From: Ignavibacteria bacterium
GTDB lineage: Bacteria; Bacteroidota; Ignavibacteria; Tepidaquicellales; Tepidaquicellaceae
Assembly: GCA_016709315.1 (NCBI GenBank)
Contig: JADJMZ010000001.1
Coordinates: forward strand, 434,001-498,000
DNA: 64,000 bases
Direction: 5' to 3'
Positions 53,460 to 62,599 of this stretch are shown piece after piece (positions within the stretch are counted from its first letter, which is position 1; the number at the start of each line of letters is the position of its first letter). The position numbers and the translations under genes were made by a program. The notes under the pieces were generated by a model. The model did no database searches. It was given only the letters and a program-made list of their open reading frames with translations, and was not told the DNA's origin.

Positions 53460-56414
53460 ATGAAAAAAATTCTTATTTACAGTTTCACTGCATCATTAAT
53501 TTTAAATTTATTCTTAAGCGGCAATTTATATTCGCAATGGACTTACGGAAATCCATTTTCAGTTTCACCTCCTTCAGCTTCCTGGCAGCAGGTTGACAGT
53601 AAAGTCCCGGTATCAGGTAATGTAATGCTCCAGAGCTTAACAAAGCCATATCCGACAAACGAATGGTTCAATGTACTTTTTCTATATGGAACGACTTTTC
53701 CTTATCCGGGCGGACAGGGAGAATTAGCGCAGAACAGGTGCTGGGTGTATCCGTATCAGATCGGTTTCGGAAAAGAATACAGTACTCCAAACCCAGCTTA
53801 CAATAAATTCTCTTTACTTGGATTCGGATACAGACCTTTTATTACTGATATAAGGGATCTGCCTTTTCCAAAAGTTTACTGGGACCAGTCCGCCTGGTCA
53901 TTTCTGGGACAGCACGATCCTGGTATGAATATTCAGCCTTCAATTAAAAATGATTATACAGAACTTTCTGCAACAATAAGATATACTAACACTGCAAATC
54001 CTTCTCAGTATTATGAAGCGCCGATAGTAAGAGGTATGCCTTATGTTTCAATGATCTACAATAACGTTCAGCCGGAAGTGTTTTTCTGGTCACCGGCTCT
54101 GGAATCCGTAAACGATATACAATTAAGCGGAACTAACAACCGTTTTCACGGAAAGGCTTTTAAACTTCAGACATCAGCAACAACAAATCCTTCATTCCCT
54201 TCTCAGACCTGGATGCTTTATTGTTCTGACACGATTACTTTACAATGGGATCAGCTTCATTCAAGCATGTATGCTGTCAGAAATCTTACAGGTTATTTCA
54301 GAATGGCAGAGATTACTTCACAATCTGAAAATCTTACACCTGCAGAAGTTCAGGCAAAAATTTCTTTACTGAATAAATATGCAAAGTTTTTACCGGTAAG
54401 AGCGATTGTCGCTGCGACTGTAACAGGAAACACAGCCAATCTTCAGTATCGTTACACAAGATATAATGAAAGCCCGTCTTACGGTGATTCGCTGCTAATG
54501 CTTGCTCTTCCGCATCATGTTGATATTCTTCCTGCCGGTTCTACTACAAATATACTGAAGTATAAGGTTCTGAAAGGAACGATGAACGAAGTTTATAAGA
54601 ATACATGGAACATGACAGAGCATTTAGCAGACTATTCCTGGTATCCGAAGAACGGAAATCTTTCCAATGTTCCTTTAGAAGAATGTGATTCGTTAAAAGC
54701 TTTTCTCTTAAAAGATACAACAGCTTATGCAAACAGAAATTATCAGTGGACTGATGTTTATGCCTCAGGTAAAGCTCTTGCAAAACTCGGAAGACTTGCT
54801 GTCATATCAGATGAGCTGATTGAAAAAGATGCAACCAGATATTCTTCTTTGGTTCCTGTTTCAAATAACATCCGGGACTCTTTAAAAATATTTCTTGGCA
54901 AATGGCTGAACGGACAAAGCACGATCCTGCCGAATGTTCCTGATTACAAAAAAGATTCCATTATTTATGACAAAGTTTACGGAGGTTTGATTTCCAGCAG
55001 GTCTCATGATTCTCTGAATCTGAACAGCGGCGTGGATTTCGGAAGCGCTGTTTATAATGATCATCATTTTCACTACGGATATTATATTTACGCAGCAGCT
55101 GCAATTGCAAAAAAAGATCCTGCATGGTTTACTGCAAATAACAATTATTATCTTAACAGAACCATTGATCTGATCAGAGAAATTGCAAATCCGAACAGAA
55201 GCGATAAATACTTTGCTCTCCACAGATACAAAGACTGGTTTGACGGAAATTCCTGGGCAAACGGAATGGTGCCTTACGGAGGAGGAAAAAATCAGGAGAG
55301 TTCTACTGAATCAATAAACGCATGGTACGGAATGTATCTCTTCGGTCTTGCAATGAATAATGCTGATATTATGAACACGGGAAAAATCATGCTTGCTCAG
55401 GAAATCCGCTCGACTCAAAAATATTATCATATAAATTTGCCACAGACAAATCCTGTTTATCTTCCGGTTTATACAAATAAATTTCATACTGTAACTAATT
55501 TGTATCAGGGAACTATGGATGCGAGTACTTTCTTCGGGGACGTGAACTATTATTCTACAGGAATTCAGATCATTCCGATTACACCTGTAACAGAACAGCT
55601 TTGGGGAAAAAATATTTCGCAGGATATTTTTAATTATTCGCCGAACGGATTGAAATATACTCCCTGCTTTGATCCGGGTAATACAAATACTATTGCCTGG
55701 CAATGGACATCGGTTACAGTTGGAGTTCAGGCAACGGCATATCCGCAGCAGGCTCTTGATTTCTTTAAACATTACAGGGATGACCTTGGAAAGCTTGATA
55801 ACGGTCAGTCTCATTCAAATGTTTATCACTGGATAATTACAAGGAACCACTTAACAGCCGCAGAACCCCGATTACCCTCTGACATCACACTTGCACAGGA
55901 AGGTTTATATACTGCTTCAACAGGTAAATTAAATTTGAAGGATACTGTTACAATTTATCTGAGAAATATATCTCCACCTTACAGTATAGTTGATTCCGCA
56001 ACCTCAGTCATAGATTCAGTTAATCTAACAGGTTCGTTTTTATTCAATACTGCTTCAAGCGGCACTTATTATTTAGTGATCAGGCACAGAAACACTCTGG
56101 AAACATGGAGTAAGTCAGGAGGAGAAATATACAATGCCGGTACAGTTTTCAGATATGATTTTACTTCTTCATCATCGCAGGCATTCGGAAATAATATGAT
56201 TCTGAACGGTACAAGATGGTGTATTTACAGCGGAGATGTTGATCAGGACGGAGTGATAGACGCTTCGGATATGAGCAAGGTTGATAATGATGCTTCAGCT
56301 TCGGTCTCCGGATATAATTCTACTGATCTGGACGGTGATTATTTGACTGATTCAAACGATCTCTCAATACTGGATAACAATCTGCAGTTTTCAAAAATTG
56401 TTGTTAAACCATGA
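53460..56414 (+). CDS. Secreted GH81-family endo-beta-1,3-glucanase with dockerin-like C-terminus
   Basis: A 984-residue secreted enzyme predicted to cut beta-1,3-glucans such as laminarin or fungal wall glucan. After a signal peptide (1-25) the GH81 N-terminal domain has PYPTNEWFNVLFLYG and VYPYQIGFG. The catalytic domain has DFGSAVYNDHHFHYGYYIYA near residue 525 and GKNQESSTESINAWYGM near 610, which holds the family's conserved glutamates. A beta domain follows. The last 60 residues (GDVDQDGVIDASDMSKVDND, then TDLDGDYLTDSNDLSILDN) form two EF-hand-like calcium loops resembling a dockerin. There is no NYPNPFNP sorting domain, unlike the neighbours. A strong promoter was not identified. Confidence 0.88.
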   Translation: MKKILIYSFTASLILNLFLSGNLYSQWTYGNPFSVSPPSASWQQVDSKVPVSGNVMLQSLTKPYPTNEWFNVLFLYGTTFPYPGGQGELAQNRCWVYPYQIGFGKEYSTPNPAYNKFSLLGFGYRPFITDIRDLPFPKVYWDQSAWSFLGQHDPGMNIQPSIKNDYTELSATIRYTNTANPSQYYEAPIVRGMPYVSMIYNNVQPEVFFWSPALESVNDIQLSGTNNRFHGKAFKLQTSATTNPSFPSQTWMLYCSDTITLQWDQLHSSMYAVRNLTGYFRMAEITSQSENLTPAEVQAKISLLNKYAKFLPVRAIVAATVTGNTANLQYRYTRYNESPSYGDSLLMLALPHHVDILPAGSTTNILKYKVLKGTMNEVYKNTWNMTEHLADYSWYPKNGNLSNVPLEECDSLKAFLLKDTTAYANRNYQWTDVYASGKALAKLGRLAVISDELIEKDATRYSSLVPVSNNIRDSLKIFLGKWLNGQSTILPNVPDYKKDSIIYDKVYGGLISSRSHDSLNLNSGVDFGSAVYNDHHFHYGYYIYAAAAIAKKDPAWFTANNNYYLNRTIDLIREIANPNRSDKYFALHRYKDWFDGNSWANGMVPYGGGKNQESSTESINAWYGMYLFGLAMNNADIMNTGKIMLAQEIRSTQKYYHINLPQTNPVYLPVYTNKFHTVTNLYQGTMDASTFFGDVNYYSTGIQIIPITPVTEQLWGKNISQDIFNYSPNGLKYTPCFDPGNTNTIAWQWTSVTVGVQATAYPQQALDFFKHYRDDLGKLDNGQSHSNVYHWIITRNHLTAAEPRLPSDITLAQEGLYTASTGKLNLKDTVTIYLRNISPPYSIVDSATSVIDSVNLTGSFLFNTASSGTYYLVIRHRNTLETWSKSGGEIYNAGTVFRYDFTSSSSQAFGNNMILNGTRWCIYSGDVDQDGVIDASDMSKVDNDASASVSGYNSTDLDGDYLTDSNDLSILDNNLQFSKIVVKP

Positions 56415-56468
56415 TCAATTAAATTACAAAGGGTATTTATTTTTAGTTATAAATTTTCTTTTGCAGGC

Positions 56469-56790
56469 AACTTTCCGGACACGGAATTGTTATAGCATCC
56501 GTCCAAAACGTTGAATGGAAGTTTTGAGACAAACTTCTTCAATTGTTTCCCCTCCTAAAGGGGGAAATGTTAAGTGAGGTTTGGGGCCCCCCCCCCCCGC
56601 CCCCCCGGGGGGCCCCCCCCCCCCCGGGGGGGGGGGGGGGGGGGGGGGGTAGTCTTTGAGACAACTATTTAACTGAGAAAGTTAGGGAGGGGTTAAATTT
56701 AAAATCTTAGATATTATTGTATTTAGATGCAAAATTAAAAGTTATTTGCTCATTACAAAACTTTCCGGACACACCGGAATTGTTATAGCA
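56469..56790. repeat. Intergenic region bounded by ~30-bp direct repeats, with a pure G/C block inside
   Basis: ACTTTCCGGACACGGAATTG...TTATAGCA at 56469-56497 recurs at 56758-56790 with three extra bases; the second copy has the hairpin TCCGG-ACACA-CCGGA. Between them, TTTGAGACAA occurs twice (near 56524 and 56658) and CCCCTCCTAAAGGGGG forms a short palindrome. Bases 56584-56649 are 66 consecutive G or C residues in long homopolymers, which in this AT-rich setting looks like an assembly or base-calling artefact. No gene is present between 56415 and 56959. Confidence 0.7.
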
Positions 56791-56959
56791 AAAGGGAATG
56801 ATTCTTCATTGTAAGTTTCAAAATATTCAATTATGACTTTTTAAATAATTTGATATAATTAATTAATACTGCACCCCCTCTAAAAACCATACACTTGTGA
56901 GATGTATTAACTCATAATGCTTCTTTAGTTTTGTACAACTTAAAAAACAAGGAGCAAAC

Positions 56960-58786
56960 ATGTTTTACTTTAAAACCTTCAGACAACCCTTATCTCTGAT
57001 TTTCTTTTCAGTTATCATTTTAATGAATCTTTCATCTGTATCAGATGCGCAGAATTTCATTAAAATCACTGATGTAAACAATCCTGTAGTAAGCGATATT
57101 CTCTCCGGCAGTTTTTTCGGATGCAGCTGGGTGGATATTGACAATGACAGAAAACTTGATCTATTTGTAAACAGAAAAGTTGTTTACAAAAACTTAGGAG
57201 GAGGAAGTTTCATAAAACTTGAAACCGCAATGGCCGGTCAGAATCTTAATCTGGGACATTCCTGGGCTGATTATAATAACGATGGTTTAATTGACTGTTT
57301 CGTCGTTTCTACGGGAGGTTCCTATTCTTACCTTTACAAAAACGAAGGCAACGGAATAATTAATAAAGTTGTCACCGGAGATATCGGAGACTCCGCATAC
57401 AATACAGGATGGGGATGCTCCTGGGCAGATTATGATAATGACGGCTTTGCAGATCTTTTCATAACAGCTGCAAATAATTTCGGAGTTGTTAATCATCCCA
57501 ACAGATTCTATAAAAACAACGGAGACGGAACTTTCAGCAGATTGAATTTTCCGGGACTAACTGATACTTTAGCTCCTTTTACAATTCCTTCGTGGTATGA
57601 TTATGATCTTGACGGTGATGTTGATCTTTTTATCGGAACAGGACCCGGCGGTTCCACATCACAGGATTACATTTATAAAAATATGCTTACGGAAACAGGC
57701 ACTGCAAATCTTGTCAGATTAAATTTACCTCCGCTTACAACTGATCTGCATGACGGGCAGGTCTGGAATCTTATTGATTATGATAATGACGGAGATCTTG
57801 ATGCGTTCATTACAAATTATGCAAATAATGTTCCGAATAATCTTTACAGAAACAATAACGGCGTATATGAAAAAATGACAGAGGCGCAGGTCGGAAACAT
57901 TGTTTCTGATCTGGGAATGTTTCTTACAAATCTCTGGGCGGATTTTGATAATGACGGCGATCAGGATTGTTTCGTTACTAGAGAAGCATCGAAGAGTCTG
58001 TATTATGTTAATAACGGCAACGGCACTTTCACAAGAAATGATTCGACTGCTGCCGTTACTGGTCCGGTAACCTGCTTCGGAGCTACTGCAGGTGACTTTG
58101 ACAATAACGGATCTCTAGATCTTTATGTGGCGGGAACTACAAGTTCAAAAGGCTTATACAGAAATGATCTTTCAAACGGTAATAAATGGATCAATATAAA
58201 ATGCACAGGCAAAAGAAATTCAAACAGCAATTTTTCAAACAGCTCTGCATTAGGAACTAAAGTAAAGGCAAAGGCAACAATTAACGGAGTTCCCGTCTGG
58301 CAGTTCAGAGAAATAAATTCACAGAATTCCTTCAACTCAATGAATATGCTCAATGTACATTTCGGATTCGGTAATGCTTCAGTTATTGATTCTCTTGTGA
58401 TAATATGGCCAAGAGGATTGAGAGAAGTTTTTACAAATGTAACTCTGAATACGTTTTATGATGCTGTCGAAGGTCAGGGAATTGTTTCAGGAATAAATTT
58501 AAATGAATTAAATCCTGTGCTTGAAGATTTCAGACTTTATCAGAATTATCCGAATCCGTTTAATCCGGTTACAAAAATAAATTACGAATTACGAGTTACG
58601 AATTACGTTTCTCTAAAGGTTTTTGATATTCTGGGAAATGAAATTAAATCATTAGTCAGCAATAATCAACCTGCAGGAAGTTATGAAATATCTTTTGACG
58701 GTGAGGGTCTGTCAAGCGGAATATATTTTTATAATCTTTCTGCGGGAAGTTTATCTGAAACAAAGAGGATGACGCTTTTAAAGTGA
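56960..58786 (+). CDS. Secreted FG-GAP/VCBS propeller with UnbV (ASPIC) domain and T9SS sorting domain
   Basis: A 608-residue extracellular protein of the CRTAC1-like type. A ribosome binding site AAGGAG lies 6-9 bases before the start. After a signal peptide come seven calcium-binding DxDxDG loops (DIDNDRKLD, DYNNDGLID, DYDNDGFAD, DYDLDGDVD, DYDNDGDLD, DFDNDGDQD, DFDNNGSLD), one per propeller blade. Next is an ASPIC/UnbV domain (about 405-505, KWINIKCTGK, GFGNASVIDSLVIIWPRG). The T9SS domain (YQNYPNPFNPVTKINYEL to SETKRMTLLK) completes the protein. Within that domain, residues YELRVTNY are encoded by dispersed intergenic-repeat sequence. The likely role is surface binding; no enzyme motif is seen. 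Confidence 0.9.
   Translation: MFYFKTFRQPLSLIFFSVIILMNLSSVSDAQNFIKITDVNNPVVSDILSGSFFGCSWVDIDNDRKLDLFVNRKVVYKNLGGGSFIKLETAMAGQNLNLGHSWADYNNDGLIDCFVVSTGGSYSYLYKNEGNGIINKVVTGDIGDSAYNTGWGCSWADYDNDGFADLFITAANNFGVVNHPNRFYKNNGDGTFSRLNFPGLTDTLAPFTIPSWYDYDLDGDVDLFIGTGPGGSTSQDYIYKNMLTETGTANLVRLNLPPLTTDLHDGQVWNLIDYDNDGDLDAFITNYANNVPNNLYRNNNGVYEKMTEAQVGNIVSDLGMFLTNLWADFDNDGDQDCFVTREASKSLYYVNNGNGTFTRNDSTAAVTGPVTCFGATAGDFDNNGSLDLYVAGTTSSKGLYRNDLSNGNKWINIKCTGKRNSNSNFSNSSALGTKVKAKATINGVPVWQFREINSQNSFNSMNMLNVHFGFGNASVIDSLVIIWPRGLREVFTNVTLNTFYDAVEGQGIVSGINLNELNPVLEDFRLYQNYPNPFNPVTKINYELRVTNYVSLKVFDILGNEIKSLVSNNQPAGSYEISFDGEGLSSGIYFYNLSAGSLSETKRMTLLK
58580..58607 (+). repeat. Dispersed repeat inside the T9SS sorting-domain coding sequence
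   Basis: AATTACGAATTACGAGTTACGAATTACG-type sequence encodes the loop NYELRVTNY. Its 18-base core ATTACGAGTTACGAATTA is found, reverse-complemented, in the intergenic repeat at 11140-11192. Normal Ignavibacteria sorting domains have a sequence such as FSIPKSGFVSL at this place. Confidence 0.75.
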
Positions 58787-59048
58787 GAAATTTTTTTAAA
58801 GCCGCTTAGATTGTGTGAAATTAAAAAATATCCTCCAAACTTATTAGACTCTATGGATCGAAGTTGAAAGGTAGAAATATTATTCTTTGATATCCGGAGG
58901 TTTAGAGTCTTGGATGTATATTTTTAATTTCGTTTTAACAGTTTCCGAAACTGTGAATTGGTATCAGGTATAAAACTGAAACCTGACTGGGAGTAATCAG
59001 TCTAAATAATTATGTCAAAACTTTTTAAAATATATTTAAAATAAATTT

Positions 59049-60974
59049 ATGAACAGAATCTTACATTTTATCATTACAATTCTTATTTACACCTCTTCAG
59101 TATATTCACAAAACATTAATGACAATAAACTTACTGCAGAGCAATGGACTGAAGATATAGATTATTTTATGAACGGAATGGCAAAAGTTCATATAAATCC
59201 TTATCACACAACTTCTCAAGCTGTCTTTGAAACAACTGCATCTGAACTGAAAAGCAAATTGTCCGGAATGAAAGATAATGAGATCATTGCCGGGATTGTA
59301 AAAATGGTAGCGATGATTGGTGACGGACATACAGTTATAGATATTGCCGGATTTCATAACAATAATAATTCGGGTTCTGTATTCAATATCCATGCTTTTC
59401 CTTTAGAAACATATATTTTTGAGGACGGAGTGTTTGTGATTTATGCTGATCAGAATAATAAAGAGTTAATGGGGAAAAAGTTAATTAAAATCAACGGGAC
59501 GGATATAGAAGCAGTGATTGAAAAAATGAAACCGATTGTTCCCGGTGATAATGAATACAATAAAAAATTCAGTATTCCTTTCTTTTTTATAATTTCTGAA
59601 TATCTTAACGGACTGAATATTATTCCCGATATAAACGAAACTGAATTCACATTTGAAAATAAAGCAGGGAACGTTACAGTTAAAAATATCAAAGCTGTTA
59701 GTCTTGTTGAATATTTTAATATGATCCACAATAAGGAACTTTCTTCAGATGCTCCGCTGTATTTGCAGAATGAAGATAAAAACTACTGGTTCAAATATCT
59801 TGAAGACAGTAAAACATTATACATAAATTACGAAAGAGTTCTGATCGATCCGAAAGACAGTTTAAAATATTTTTGCAGCCGGCTGAATGACTTTATTAAT
59901 TCACACGACATTGACAAAACAGTAATTGACATCAGGAATAACGGAGGCGGAAATAACGGAACGTGCCAGCCGTTTGTAGATCTTATAAGCAATAATAAAA
60001 AAATAAATGTAAAGGGAAAACTTTTCACAATTACCGGCAGGCGGACCTTTTCCGCTGCTTCATATCTTTGTACAAAATTAGAATTCAATACAAATACAAT
60101 ATTTGCCGGAGAGCCTACCGGTGCTAAACCAAATCATTACGGAGATAACAAACCGTTGATACTTCCCAATTCAAAATTCACGGTCAGGCTCTCTTCAATT
60201 TACTGGCAGAATAGTTTGCCATTTGACAAAAGGCTGTGGACTGAACCTGAAATAAAAGCAGTGTTAAGTTCAAGTGACTATTTCGGGAATTCCGATCCGG
60301 TCATGAATGCCATCTCGGAATATAAATTCAGTAACGGTAATTTTGCAAAGGTAAATTCATCAGAAGTTGAATTACTTACAGGCAAATACATTTATCAGCC
60401 GTTGCAGTTACTTGAAATCGGGAAAGACGGAAATGAACTGAAACTCGAAGTAAGAACTACAGATTTTGTCGGAAGAGATGTTTCACTTATTTCAACAAAT
60501 GTTTATGCGGCTTCGGGAAATAAATTTATTACCGGAATAAGCGGATTTGATATTTCCAAGACAGAATCAGGGCTAATGCTTTCATACAAAGGAACGGATT
60601 GGGAAATACAAAAAGCAGAATCTGATTACAAATTACCTGCAGAACTTATCAGCAATGGAAAATTAAATGAAGCAATAAATTTATTGAAAGAAACCAAGGC
60701 GAATTTCCCTGACAATGCAAAAGTTTCTGAAAATGAAATTAACAGTTTGGGATATGCGTATGTAAATAATAAAAACCTTCCTGCTGCAATTGAATTATTC
60801 AAACTGAATACTGAACTTTATCCGGAAGCGTTCAATACTTTTGACAGTCTGGGTGAAGCATACTTACTGACCGGTGAAAATGAATTAGCGTTAGTAAATT
60901 ATAAAAGATCTGTCGAACTTAATGACAAAAATGAAAATGCTAAGAAGGTGATTGAAAGACTTCTGTCAAATTAA
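59049..60974 (+). CDS. Secreted S41-family serine peptidase-like protein with C-terminal TPRs
   Basis: A 641-residue secreted protein. After a signal peptide (1-20) is an N-terminal helical domain with VAMIGDGHTVIDI (near residue 95), a feature of tail-specific (Tsp/TSPc) S41 peptidases. The core domain has VIDIRNNGGGNNGT near 295 and TGRRTFSAASYLC near 330, where the family's catalytic serine sits in the FSAA segment. A typical PDZ domain is not obvious. Two or three TPR repeats (about 545-640) end the protein (YVNNKNLPAAIELFKLNTE, YLLTGENELALVNYKRS). The combination with TPRs is less usual for S41 and could bring the protease to a partner. No T9SS domain is present. Confidence 0.85.
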   Translation: MNRILHFIITILIYTSSVYSQNINDNKLTAEQWTEDIDYFMNGMAKVHINPYHTTSQAVFETTASELKSKLSGMKDNEIIAGIVKMVAMIGDGHTVIDIAGFHNNNNSGSVFNIHAFPLETYIFEDGVFVIYADQNNKELMGKKLIKINGTDIEAVIEKMKPIVPGDNEYNKKFSIPFFFIISEYLNGLNIIPDINETEFTFENKAGNVTVKNIKAVSLVEYFNMIHNKELSSDAPLYLQNEDKNYWFKYLEDSKTLYINYERVLIDPKDSLKYFCSRLNDFINSHDIDKTVIDIRNNGGGNNGTCQPFVDLISNNKKINVKGKLFTITGRRTFSAASYLCTKLEFNTNTIFAGEPTGAKPNHYGDNKPLILPNSKFTVRLSSIYWQNSLPFDKRLWTEPEIKAVLSSSDYFGNSDPVMNAISEYKFSNGNFAKVNSSEVELLTGKYIYQPLQLLEIGKDGNELKLEVRTTDFVGRDVSLISTNVYAASGNKFITGISGFDISKTESGLMLSYKGTDWEIQKAESDYKLPAELISNGKLNEAINLLKETKANFPDNAKVSENEINSLGYAYVNNKNLPAAIELFKLNTELYPEAFNTFDSLGEAYLLTGENELALVNYKRSVELNDKNENAKKVIERLLSN

Positions 60975-61062
60975 CTTTTATAAGAATTATTATTATAAGT
61001 ATGTCCTCAGAAAATTATTATGAATTCTATATTATAAACTATATTAATTTAAAAAAAATCAT

Positions 61063-62289
61063 ATGAAAACTATTGTACTTTTTCTTATAATTTTTATTTG
61101 TTCTGCAAATGTATATTCCCAGTGGGTTCAGCAAACCAGCGGAACAGGAGAAACTCTTCTTGGAATTGCAGTTACAAGCAGTCAGACTATTTACTCTGTT
61201 GGAACGAACGGACTAATTTTGAAATCTTCGAACGGAGGGATGCAATGGAATATTCAGCCAGGCGGAACAACAAATTTCTTACGGGATGTTTATTTTTCAG
61301 ATTCAGTAACAGGAACTATCGTTGGCGAATCAGGAATAATACTAAAAACAACTAACGGCGGATTGAACTGGATAAATCAGATCAGTAATACGACAGAACA
61401 TCTTGTACATGTGCATTTTATTGACAATCAAAACGGACTTGCTTCGGGACAAAATGGTGTGATAATTAAAACGACCAACGGGGGAACAAACTGGACATCA
61501 CAAACAAGCGGAGTAATTCAGGAGTTAGCCGGTATTTCTTTCATAGATAACATTACTGCATGCGCTGTGGGTTTTAATGGTGTAATTCTCAGATCAACAA
61601 ATTCAGGAATTAACTGGTCACAGATTCCCAGCGGGACAAATTCTAATTTAAGAAGCGTGGCTTTTGCGGGAACAGGAACAGGTTATGTTTGCGGATATAA
61701 CGGGGCAATACTAAAAACCGTAAATTCCGGAATGAACTGGATTTCACTGACAAGCAATACTTCAAATGATTTATTTGCAGTGATATTCATAAACAACTCT
61801 ACCGGTTATTCTGCGGGTTCAGGGAAAATCATTAAAACAACTAACGGCGGAAATAACTGGATAAGTCAGCAGATATTATTTACCGGAGATTTTTACGATA
61901 TTATGTTTTCAAATATAAATACAGGATGGGCAACCGGACAGTTCGGGACTATAAACAGTACTATTAACGGCGGCGTTGGTGTAAAATTAATTTCTTCCGA
62001 AATTCCGGAATCATTTGCTTTGCATCAGAATTTTCCGAATCCGTTTAATCCGGTTACAAAAATAAATTACGAATTACCCGCTTCGCGAGGCGAGCGAGTT
62101 ACGAATTACGTTTCTCTTACAGTATTTGATATTCTTGGAAAGGAAATTAATACATTAGTAAATGCTAAACAGACTGCGGGAAGTTATGAAGTTAATTTTG
62201 ACGGAAAGGGTCTGTCAAGCGGTATTTATTTTTATAAGCTTACTGCAGGAAGTTTTTCTGAAACAAAAATGATGACACTGATAAAATAA
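61063..62289 (+). CDS. Secreted seven-bladed propeller (Ycf48/BNR-like) protein with T9SS sorting domain
   Basis: A 408-residue extracellular protein. After a signal peptide, seven blade motifs of the form GxIxKTTNGGxNW appear (first NGLILKSSNGG near residue 53, last FGTINSTINGG), consistent with a single propeller. A T9SS sorting domain follows (HQNFPNPFNPVTKINYEL to SETKMMTLIK). Its central loop carries an 18-bp in-frame insertion giving PASRGE between INYEL and RVTNY. The target is unknown; relatives assist photosystem assembly in cyanobacteria, a role that does not apply here. Confidence 0.88.
   Translation: MKTIVLFLIIFICSANVYSQWVQQTSGTGETLLGIAVTSSQTIYSVGTNGLILKSSNGGMQWNIQPGGTTNFLRDVYFSDSVTGTIVGESGIILKTTNGGLNWINQISNTTEHLVHVHFIDNQNGLASGQNGVIIKTTNGGTNWTSQTSGVIQELAGISFIDNITACAVGFNGVILRSTNSGINWSQIPSGTNSNLRSVAFAGTGTGYVCGYNGAILKTVNSGMNWISLTSNTSNDLFAVIFINNSTGYSAGSGKIIKTTNGGNNWISQQILFTGDFYDIMFSNINTGWATGQFGTINSTINGGVGVKLISSEIPESFALHQNFPNPFNPVTKINYELPASRGERVTNYVSLTVFDILGKEINTLVNAKQTAGSYEVNFDGKGLSSGIYFYKLTAGSFSETKMMTLIK
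62077..62094 (+). repeat. 18-bp in-frame insertion in a T9SS sorting domain
   Basis: CCCGCTTCGCGAGGCGAG lies inside the repeat-like loop of the sorting domain and adds PASRGE without breaking the frame. Without it the flanking bases reproduce the sequence at 58580-58607. A 17/18 copy in reverse orientation is at 44836-44853. Confidence 0.85.
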
Positions 62290-62599
62290 GCTCCGCCTAA
62301 GTTATACCTGCAAATATTTTTTAACCGGCAATTCGGAATTTACTTTCACATGAGGAAGTGAAGATGTTTCCGTTTTGCTGTATTTATTTTATGTTATGAC
62401 TGTATGATTTTCTTACCTTCATTGAACTGCTTGTCCTTTTGTTCATCATAATTATTAAAACAATATCCTCCTCAGCATATATATTTTCACATTTCTGTTT
62501 TTTTACCATTTGCCGTTTTCATATATCTGAAATAAATTGCACCGGTTAGTAAATTAATGCTGACCGGAAAATTATTTTAATATATAAGGAGGGAATGTC
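62290..62599. other. Intergenic region with a short hairpin before the last gene
   Basis: CCGGTTAG at 62542 and CTGACCGG about 20 bp later can pair through 8 bp (one G-T pair) around a 10-base loop, followed by AAAATTATTTT. It might be a terminator or leader element. A clear AAGGAGG ribosome binding site precedes the gene at 62600. No other feature was seen. Confidence 0.45.

Noticed and set aside
58835..58912. Inverted repeat AGACTCTA/TAGAGTCT with CCTCC/GGAGG steps after the FG-GAP gene
   Set aside because: The matching pieces are not in the order needed for one stem; only an 8-bp match remains, too short to claim.
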